A stretch of DNA of 5,023 nucleotides from Psychrobacter sp. (GTDB taxonomy: Bacteria > Pseudomonadota > Gammaproteobacteria > Pseudomonadales > Moraxellaceae): assembly GCA_029256865.1 (NCBI GenBank), contig JARIEH010000219.1:1-5023 (forward strand). Direction: 5' to 3'. The stretch's first letter is position 1. Each line of letters begins with the position of its first letter. Shown in pieces: positions 1 to 5,023 of this stretch. A program made the position numbers and the translations under genes. Below the pieces are notes generated by a model that worked only from the letters and a program-made list of their open reading frames with translations, searched no databases and was not told where the DNA came from.

Positions 1-92
1 AAGTCGATGGCATTGTACTAAACGGTATGCAGCAAGGAATGCTGGACAAAAATAGCTATAACTACGCTTATACGTATGGCCATAGTAAATAG
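1..92 (+). CDS. wzc: Wzc-type polysaccharide tyrosine autokinase, C-terminal end only (partial)
   Basis: Bases 3-89 read in frame as 29 residues ending at TAG (90-92); the rest of the gene lies before the window. The visible peptide begins VDGIVLNGM, which matches the last beta strand of the BY-kinase domain (Wzc, Ptk, EpsB), where 'G(V/I)(V/I)LN' is typical. It ends in a tyrosine cluster, SYNYAYTYGHSK, with four tyrosines at every second residue. In known BY-kinases such a tail is autophosphorylated, and its phosphorylation cycle controls oligomerisation and polymer export at the inner membrane. The position just upstream of nucleotide-sugar genes fits the common order in capsule loci, where the export and length-control genes come before the sugar-synthesis genes. 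The family call rests on a short peptide plus context. An O-antigen or exopolysaccharide co-polymerase with a kinase domain would look the same here. Confidence 0.78.
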   Translation, partial: VDGIVLNGMQQGMLDKNSYNYAYTYGHSK

Positions 93-116
93 CAATAACT
101 TAATAAGTTGAATTTT

Positions 117-2075
117 ATGTCTACTAACCAAAAGCCTAAGAACAGTCATTCTGTCACTAGCAACGCTGACGATAGTTGGTATCAACGTAATGCTAGACGC
201 CTACTGTCTCTGCCACGAGGAGTCAAGCGCACTATTTTGATAGTGGCAGATTTCTTGATGTCAGTAATCTGCCTATTCTTTGCTTTATCTCTAAGATATG
301 GCTATATCGATAACCATGTTAGCGTACTAACGCTCTGCATTTTTGCCCTACCTCCTATCATCGGATTGTACTATATCGGATTTTATAAGGGGTTATCGAG
401 AATATTTTCTGACACTGCTATGCGTAAGGTATTGCAGATGTTTGTTGTACTTATCGTGCTTTATGAAATAGTTTATTCTTTTGAAGCCTTAGCTTTTATT
501 CCACGTTCAGTGCCTATTTTATATCTGTTTTTCTTCTTTATATGGTTATGGGGTATTCGATTAAGTATTCGCGAAGTATTATCACTTAGTAAAGGTGAGC
601 AAAGAAATCGTCATGGTAATATTCGTGAAAACGTCATTATCTATGGTGTGGGTGAAGCTGGCAGAGAGTTGTTTGAAAGTCTAGAGAGATCTGATAAATA
701 TCGTGTAGTGGCTTTTATTGATGATAATTTAGAAGTGGCAGGCGGTTATCTATTTGGCAAAAAAATATATGCTGCTAGCAATGTGCTATGGCTTATAAAT
801 AAAAAAAATATTTCACAGATATTTTTGGCAATGCCCTCCGCCAGTCGTGACCGTCGCCGACAGATAATCAATGATTTCTCAGATGTTCCTGTAAAAATCA
901 AGCAGCTGCCAAGCTTGCATGAGATCGCTGATGGCAAGGTTACAGTTAGTAATATGCGTCCTGTCAACATTCTCGATGTATTAGATCGTCAGACTGTTGA
1001 ACCTGACAACATTTTATTAAGTAAAAATATCACAGGTAAGAACGTACTGGTCACTGGTGCTGGTGGTTCTATAGGTAGTGAGCTGTGCCGACAGATAATA
1101 AAGAATAACCCTTGTTGTTTGATACTTTACGAGCTTTCTGAATATGCTTTATATGTCATTCATCAAGAGCTGACTATCCAACAAGCTAATAATCCTGCTT
1201 ATGAAACAATTAAAATCATTCAAATGATAGGTAATGTAACGAATGAAGATAAGTTACTGAAAGTGTTTCAGGAACATCAAATACATACGGTATATCACGC
1301 AGCTGCTTATAAGCATGTTCCTATTGTTGAGTGCAATCCATTTGAGGGTGTGATCAATAACTCCAAAGGTACTTATCATTGTGCGTATGCGGCTATGCAG
1401 GCTGAGGTTGAGACCTTTGTACTTATCTCTACGGATAAAGCAGTCAGACCTACCAACGTCATGGGAGCTTCTAAACGCTTAGCTGAGCTGATATGTCAGG
1501 GGCTTAGCCAAATGGATAGTAAAACCTGTTTTAGTATGGTGCGCTTCGGTAACGTATTGGGTTCATCAGGTTCTGTTATTCCCTTATTTACCAAGCAACT
1601 TGAGAAAGGTGGCCCTATCACTGTCACTCATCCTGAGGTAACACGTTATTTTATGACTATCCCAGAAGCAGCAAGTTTGGTCATTCAAGCTGGTGCAATG
1701 GCAAAAGGTGGCGAGGTGTTTGTGCTTGATATGGGTGAGTCGGTAAAGATTGTAGATTTAGCCAAACGTATGATTTTTCTGACAGGGCATAAGCTAAAAG
1801 ATAAGAAGAATCCTGAGGGTGATATGGAAATTCTTTTTACGGGCTTAAGACCAGGTGAAAAGCTTTATGAAGAACTGATTATTGGTGATGGTAATGTTGA
1901 AGAGACACATCATCCGCTGATTAAACAAGCCATAGAAGACAGCTTTCCTTTAATGGACATCGAAAATATGTTGTCTCAGCTGATACATAGAGCACAGCCA
2001 CATGATGTTGAATGGCTAAAACAAGAGCTTGCTTACTTTGTAGAAGGTTATAACGAAGGTTATTTAACTACCTGA
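117..2075 (+). CDS. Membrane-anchored UDP-GlcNAc 4,6-dehydratase (WbpM/PglF/CapD family)
   Basis: Probably removes water from UDP-GlcNAc to give UDP-4-keto-6-deoxy-HexNAc, the precursor of sugars such as QuiNAc, FucNAc or diNAc-bacillosamine. Residues below count from ATG 117. Four hydrophobic segments (about 39-59, 70-89, 105-122 and 131-150) form the membrane anchor. A first nucleotide-binding fold follows (VIIYGVGEAGRELF, from 173), then the catalytic SDR domain with TGAGGSIG at 313-320, HAAAYKHVP near 394, STDK at 438-441 and VMGASK at 448-453. A Met (449) stands where classical SDR enzymes have the catalytic Tyr, which is characteristic of this subfamily; Lys453 is kept. RPGEKLYEEL (578-587) is another family signature. 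The length of 652 residues is normal for the long, membrane-bound form, unlike the short soluble FlaA1/PseB type. An in-frame TTG at 108 would add three residues, but nothing resembling a Shine-Dalgarno site is suitably spaced before it; the site before ATG 117 is also weak. The exact final sugar cannot be told from this gene. Confidence 0.93.
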   Translation: MSTNQKPKNSHSVTSNADDSWYQRNARRLLSLPRGVKRTILIVADFLMSVICLFFALSLRYGYIDNHVSVLTLCIFALPPIIGLYYIGFYKGLSRIFSDTAMRKVLQMFVVLIVLYEIVYSFEALAFIPRSVPILYLFFFFIWLWGIRLSIREVLSLSKGEQRNRHGNIRENVIIYGVGEAGRELFESLERSDKYRVVAFIDDNLEVAGGYLFGKKIYAASNVLWLINKKNISQIFLAMPSASRDRRRQIINDFSDVPVKIKQLPSLHEIADGKVTVSNMRPVNILDVLDRQTVEPDNILLSKNITGKNVLVTGAGGSIGSELCRQIIKNNPCCLILYELSEYALYVIHQELTIQQANNPAYETIKIIQMIGNVTNEDKLLKVFQEHQIHTVYHAAAYKHVPIVECNPFEGVINNSKGTYHCAYAAMQAEVETFVLISTDKAVRPTNVMGASKRLAELICQGLSQMDSKTCFSMVRFGNVLGSSGSVIPLFTKQLEKGGPITVTHPEVTRYFMTIPEAASLVIQAGAMAKGGEVFVLDMGESVKIVDLAKRMIFLTGHKLKDKKNPEGDMEILFTGLRPGEKLYEELIIGDGNVEETHHPLIKQAIEDSFPLMDIENMLSQLIHRAQPHDVEWLKQELAYFVEGYNEGYLTT

Positions 2076-2133
2076 GTTAATTATCCGAAGCAGATTTTTT
2101 AGACAAAAACACTAAAGGTTCAATGGAATTGTT
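2076..2133 (+). other. Short intergenic gap between the membrane dehydratase and rmlB
   Basis: This is the largest gene-free stretch in the window, at 58 bases. It is AT-rich and contains a run of six T (2095-2100). A 6-base inverted repeat straddles the preceding stop codon (TTAACT 2064-2069 and AGTTAA 2075-2080), but it is AT-only except for one pair and lies well before the T run, so it does not make a good intrinsic terminator. A possible weak ribosome-binding site, GGA, lies at 2125-2127, six bases before the rmlB ATG. No clear sigma-70 promoter pair was recognised. Read-through from the gene upstream is the simplest reading. Confidence 0.5.
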
Positions 2134-3192
2134 ATGAGAATACTAGTTACTGGTGGTGCAGGTTTTATCGGTTCTGCTGTGATTCGCCATATTATTAAAC
2201 ATACCGACGATGAAGTTTTAAATATAGACAAACTGACCTATGCTGGCAATCTAGAGTCACTTAAAGAAATCGAAGGTAGCAGTAGGTATCAATTTCAGAG
2301 GATCGATATTTGCGATGCAGAGGCGTTAAAAGTAGCTTTTGTTAGCTTTAAACCAACCCTAGTGATGCATTTGGCAGCAGAGTCACATGTAGACCGTTCT
2401 ATTGATGGGCCTGCGGAGTTTATCAACACAAATATCGTTGGTACTTATACATTATTAGAGGTTGCGCGCCAGTATTGGCAAGAGCTCAATGCCGAAGAGA
2501 AATCTAAATTTAGATTCCATCATATTTCTACAGATGAGGTATATGGTGATTTGGCAGGAACGACAGACCTATTTACTGAATCTACACCTTATGCACCCAG
2601 TTCGCCTTATTCGGCCTCTAAAGCAAGCTCTGACCATTTAGTTCGAGCATGGTACCGTACTTATGGTTTTCCTATCTTAATAACCAACTGCTCTAATAAT
2701 TATGGTCCTTACCATTTTCCTGAAAAGCTGATTCCTTTAGTTATTTTAAATGCTTTAGATGGTAAGGCTTTACCGATTTATGGTAAAGGAGATCAGATTC
2801 GCGATTGGCTATTTGTAGAAGATCATGCTCGTGCGCTATATCAAGTAGTGACAGAAGGGGTGATAGGCGAAACCTATAATATTGGTGGTCATAACGAAAA
2901 ACAGAATATCGAAGTGGTGAGATCTATTTGTAAAATCTTAGATGAACTCAAGCCTCAAGCAAATAATGTCTCTTACGAAAAGTTAATTGCTTTTGTAAAA
3001 GACCGCCCAGGCCATGACTTACGTTATGCGATTGACGCTAGCAAAATTGAAAATGAGTTAGGTTGGATACCAGAAGAGAGTTTTGAGACTGGTATTCGCA
3101 AAACAGTTAATTGGTATCTAAACAATTTGGAATGGTGCCGCCGAGTGCAAGATGGCAGCTACCAACGCGAAAGATTAGGAGTAAGTGAATAA
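2134..3192 (+). CDS. rmlB: dTDP-glucose 4,6-dehydratase (RmlB)
   Basis: Converts dTDP-glucose to dTDP-4-keto-6-deoxyglucose in the cytoplasm, using a tightly bound NAD+. The 352-residue protein has the usual family length and is an extended SDR: the NAD-binding TGGAGFIGS is at residues 6-14, and [12 protein letters not shown] at about 32-43 is a typical RmlB stretch. [13 protein letters not shown] is at 81-93. The catalytic Thr133-Asp134-Glu135 lies in STDEVYGDL, and the YxxxK pair is Tyr159/Lys163 in [53 protein letters not shown] and the C-terminal GSYQRERLG complete the signature. All expected catalytic residues are present, with no frameshift. The TAA stop shares one base with the rmlA start, so the two are co-transcribed and probably translationally coupled. 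The product usually goes to rhamnose, but here an aminotransferase follows instead of rmlC/rmlD. The enterobacterial paralogue RffG does the same reaction; the pairing with rmlA does not distinguish the names. Confidence 0.97.
   Translation: MRILVTGGAGFIGSAVIRHIIKHTDDEVLNIDKLTYAGNLESLKEIEGSSRYQFQRIDICDAEALKVAFVSFKPTLVMHLAAESHVDRSIDGPAEFINTNIVGTYTLLEVARQYWQELNAEEKSKFRFHHISTDEVYGDLAGTTDLFTESTPYAPSSPYSASKASSDHLVRAWYRTYGFPILITNCSNNYGPYHFPEKLIPLVILNALDGKALPIYGKGDQIRDWLFVEDHARALYQVVTEGVIGETYNIGGHNEKQNIEVVRSICKILDELKPQANNVSYEKLIAFVKDRPGHDLRYAIDASKIENELGWIPEESFETGIRKTVNWYLNNLEWCRRVQDGSYQRERLGVSE
3177..3188 (+). promoter_or_regulatory. Ribosome-binding site for rmlA inside the end of rmlB
   Basis: AGGAG at 3177-3181 is followed by AAGTGA (3183-3188) just before the ATG at 3192. 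Both lie within the last codons of rmlB. The AGGAG core is ten bases from the start codon, slightly long but workable, and it supports ATG 3192 as the start of rmlA. The one-base TAATG overlap fits re-initiation by ribosomes finishing rmlB. Confidence 0.6.
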
Positions 3193-4070
3193 TGGATACT
3201 AAAGGTATCATTTTAGCAGGTGGTTCAGGGACGCGGTTATACCCCATTACCAAAGGCGTGTCTAAGCAAATGCTCCCTATCTATGATAAGCCTATGGTTT
3301 ATTATCCTTTATCTGTGCTTATGTTGGCAGGTATTCGTGATGTGCTGATTATTAGCACGCCAGAAGATATAAAAGGCTTTCAACGTTTGCTTGGAGACGG
3401 TAGTGATTTCGGTATCAATCTCAGTTATGCCACTCAGCCAAGTCCAGATGGCTTAGCTCAAGCCTTTATTATTGGTGAAGAGTTTATAGGTGATAGTAAT
3501 GTCTGCTTGGTCTTAGGTGACAACATTTTTTATGGGCTAGGGTTTACAACCATGTTGCGAAAAGCGGTTAATCGTGCCACAGGGGCGACTGTTTTTGGTT
3601 ATCAAGTGAAAGACCCTGAGCGCTTTGGTGTGGTCGAGTTTAATGAAGATCTGCGAGCAGTTTCACTAGAAGAAAAGCCTAAAAAGCCTAAGTCTAATTT
3701 TGCAGTCACAGGACTATACTTTTATGACAATGATGTCATCGAAATTGCCAAGCAAGTAAAGCCCTCAGAACGGGGTGAAGTGGAAATTACCACAGTCAAC
3801 CAGATGTATCTTGAACGAGGCGACTTAAACGTAGAGTTACTAGGTCGAGGGTTTGCTTGGTTAGATACTGGCACACATGAAAGCTTGCTAGAAGCAGCAC
3901 ATTTTGTAGAAACCATCGAAAAAAGACAAGGCTACAAAGTTGCATGTTTAGAAGAAATCGCCCTAAATAATGGTTGGTTAAGCAAACAGCAAGTACTAGA
4001 AATTGGCAAAAGCATGAGCAAGAATGGCTATGGCCAATATTTAATTTCTTTGGCAGAGGGTGAATTATGA
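3192..4070 (+). CDS. rmlA: Glucose-1-phosphate thymidylyltransferase (RmlA)
   Basis: Joins glucose-1-phosphate and dTTP to give dTDP-glucose and pyrophosphate, the first step of dTDP-deoxysugar synthesis in the cytoplasm. The 292-residue protein is full length for the short RmlA type. The N-terminal nucleotide-binding signature GGSGTRLYP is at residues 10-18, followed by [17 protein letters not shown] from 24. [11 protein letters not shown] starts at 82, LGDNIFYG around 108-115, [11 protein letters not shown] at 159-169, and [15 protein letters not shown] from 221. Residues matching those lining the active site of Pseudomonas aeruginosa RmlA are all present: Arg15, Lys25, Gln82, Asp110, Lys162 and Asp225. 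The C-terminal KNGYGQYL, part of the allosteric/dimer region in this family, is also kept. In known enzymes dTDP-rhamnose gives feedback inhibition; whether that matters here is unclear, since no rhamnose genes are in view. The gene overlaps rmlB by one base and the next gene by four, consistent with one operon. Confidence 0.97.
   Translation: MDTKGIILAGGSGTRLYPITKGVSKQMLPIYDKPMVYYPLSVLMLAGIRDVLIISTPEDIKGFQRLLGDGSDFGINLSYATQPSPDGLAQAFIIGEEFIGDSNVCLVLGDNIFYGLGFTTMLRKAVNRATGATVFGYQVKDPERFGVVEFNEDLRAVSLEEKPKKPKSNFAVTGLYFYDNDVIEIAKQVKPSERGEVEITTVNQMYLERGDLNVELLGRGFAWLDTGTHESLLEAAHFVETIEKRQGYKVACLEEIALNNGWLSKQQVLEIGKSMSKNGYGQYLISLAEGEL
4055..4060 (+). promoter_or_regulatory. Ribosome-binding site for the aminotransferase gene
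   Basis: AGAGGG sits six bases before the ATG at 4067, inside the last codons of rmlA. It is the best Shine-Dalgarno-like sequence in the window and fixes the start of the aminotransferase gene at the ATGA overlap (4067-4070). Confidence 0.7.
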
Positions 4071-5023
4071 ACAAGCCCATTTATGTTACCCAATCTGTAC
4101 TACCAGATCTCAAAGATTTCATCCCTTATTTGGAGCAGATTTGGGAGAATAAAATATTAACGAATGGTGGCCCACTGCATCAGCAACTTGAAAAAGAGTT
4201 GTGTGAGTATCTTGGTGTTGATTATATCTCATTATTCAATAACGGTACGATCGCACTCATTACAGCTCTACAGGCTTTAGGCTTAAAAGAAGGGGAGGTT
4301 ATCACCACTCCTTATACTTTCATTGCGACCGCTCATGCTATCGTTTGGAATAACCTAACCCCTGTTTTTGTAGATATTGATCCTGTCACATCAAACATTG
4401 ATCCCCAAGCAGTAGAAAAAGCTGTCACAGAAAATACGGTCGCTATTTTACCTGTACATTGTTATGGCATTCCGTGCGATGTAGAGGCATTACAGGCGGT
4501 TGCGGATAAGCATAATTTAAAGCTCATTTATGATGCCGCACATGCGTTTGGCGCAAAATATAAAGGACAAAGCTTATTAAATTATGGTGATTTGAGCATG
4601 GTCAGCTTTCATGCAACCAAAGTCTTCAATACTTTTGAGGGCGGTGCCATCGTTTGTCATAGCGCTGAAATGAAACAACATATCGATCAACTAAAAAACT
4701 TCGGCATCGTTGATGAAACGACAGTGAATGATGTTTCAATGAACGGTAAGTTAAGTGAAGTACATGCTGCATTAGGTCTACTACAATTAAAAACCATTGA
4801 TCAAACCTTACAAGCCCGCCAAAAAGTTGATCACTATTACCGTGAGCTGTTAGCTGATATAGAAGGGATAACTTGTATTGAGCGTCTTAACTTAGATAAA
4901 GATAACTACTCATACTTTCCAATCATAATCTCTTCTTCTTTTGCTCTGAGCCGTGATGAGCTCTTTGAGAAATTAAAACAACATAATATTTATGCTCGCA
5001 AATATTTTTATCCTCTCATGACT
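4067..5023 (+). CDS. vioA: PLP-dependent nucleotide-sugar aminotransferase, VioA-like (partial, 3' end cut by window)
   Basis: Probably transfers an amino group from glutamate to the keto sugar made by RmlB; a true VioA acts at C4 to give dTDP-4-amino-4,6-dideoxyglucose (dTDP-Qui4N). The 319 codons visible are open to the window edge; family members are usually about 360-390 residues, so roughly the last 50 are missing. It belongs to the DegT/DnrJ/EryC1/StrS family: [16 protein letters not shown] at 30-45, the PLP phosphate-binding NNGT at 58-61, [12 protein letters not shown] at 80-91, [12 protein letters not shown] at 129-140, and Asp156 in YDAAHAFG, which contacts the PLP ring nitrogen. 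The Schiff-base lysine is Lys185 in [14 protein letters not shown]. The gene follows rmlA with an ATGA overlap and a good ribosome-binding site. The aminotransferase function is clear. The VioA name (C4) is an inference from overall resemblance and from finding no fdtA/qdtA-type ketoisomerase between rmlA and this gene, which a C3 aminotransferase (FdtB/QdtB) would need; such a gene could still lie downstream. WecE-type enzymes look less similar. Confidence 0.9.
   Translation, partial: MNKPIYVTQSVLPDLKDFIPYLEQIWENKILTNGGPLHQQLEKELCEYLGVDYISLFNNGTIALITALQALGLKEGEVITTPYTFIATAHAIVWNNLTPVFVDIDPVTSNIDPQAVEKAVTENTVAILPVHCYGIPCDVEALQAVADKHNLKLIYDAAHAFGAKYKGQSLLNYGDLSMVSFHATKVFNTFEGGAIVCHSAEMKQHIDQLKNFGIVDETTVNDVSMNGKLSEVHAALGLLQLKTIDQTLQARQKVDHYYRELLADIEGITCIERLNLDKDNYSYFPIIISSSFALSRDELFEKLKQHNIYARKYFYPLMT

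Noticed and set aside
108..116. TTG at 108 as the start of the membrane dehydratase
   Set aside because: It would add only three residues, and no Shine-Dalgarno-like sequence is suitably spaced before it. The in-frame ATG at 117 is the simpler start, though its own ribosome-binding site is weak.
93..116. Promoter or JUMPstart element before the dehydratase gene
   Set aside because: The gap is only 24 bases and AT-rich, with no recognisable promoter pair or ops/JUMPstart sequence. Read-through from wzc is more likely.
746..970. Open frame of 74 codons on the minus strand
   Set aside because: It lies wholly inside the membrane dehydratase gene, has no recognisable domain, and is opposite a well-conserved coding region.
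449..1800. Loss of the catalytic tyrosine in the dehydratase (Met449 in place of Tyr) as a sign of an inactive enzyme
   Set aside because: Met at this position is normal for the WbpM/PglF/FlaA1 group of 4,6-dehydratases, which are active, so it is a family marker and not a defect.
3673..3690. Perfect 9-base tandem repeat AAAAGCCTA in rmlA
   Set aside because: It encodes part of the conserved EKPxxPKS motif. The Pseudomonas aeruginosa enzyme has the same length here, so the repeat is a product of Lys/Pro codon choice and not an insertion.
3722..4080. Two overlapping open frames on the minus strand (3722-3916 and 3796-4080)
   Set aside because: Both are antisense to the conserved 3' part of rmlA, and their translations resemble no family I recognise. 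They are best explained as chance frames.

Overview
This window is a segment of a surface-polysaccharide (capsule or O-antigen type) biosynthesis cluster from a Gram-negative bacterium. All genes lie on the + strand. The AT-rich composition, the protein sequences and the order 'end of a Wzc-type tyrosine kinase, then nucleotide-sugar genes' suggest a gammaproteobacterium. A Moraxellaceae-like host (Psychrobacter or Acinetobacter type) is my best guess. The genus is inferred from general resemblance and was not shown by any search.

Layout: bases 1-92 hold the last 29 codons of a polysaccharide co-polymerase/tyrosine autokinase (wzc) with its tyrosine-rich tail. After a 24-base gap (counted to the preferred ATG at 117) comes a 652-residue membrane-anchored UDP-GlcNAc 4,6-dehydratase of the WbpM/PglF/CapD family (117-2075). 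A 58-base gap separates it from rmlB, dTDP-glucose 4,6-dehydratase (2134-3192). rmlB overlaps by one base with rmlA, glucose-1-phosphate thymidylyltransferase (3192-4070). rmlA overlaps by four bases (ATGA) with a PLP-dependent sugar aminotransferase of the DegT/DnrJ/EryC1/StrS family (4067 to the window end, incomplete), most like VioA.

How the genes work together: RmlA makes dTDP-glucose, and RmlB converts it to dTDP-4-keto-6-deoxyglucose. No rmlD or rmlC follows. The aminotransferase comes directly after rmlA, so the keto sugar is probably aminated to a dTDP-amino-dideoxyhexose (dTDP-Qui4N if it is a true VioA) instead of becoming dTDP-rhamnose. Separately, the membrane dehydratase makes a UDP-4-keto-6-deoxy-HexNAc for a second deoxyamino sugar. 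Its downstream enzymes are not in the window. The wzc remnant implies that the products feed a Wzx/Wzy-dependent export system.

No RNA genes, insertion sequences, CRISPR arrays or convincing terminators were seen, and no gene-free stretch exceeds 58 bases. The families present are known ones. I found no evidence of an undescribed system; the points of interest are the pathway branch and a few small sequence details.
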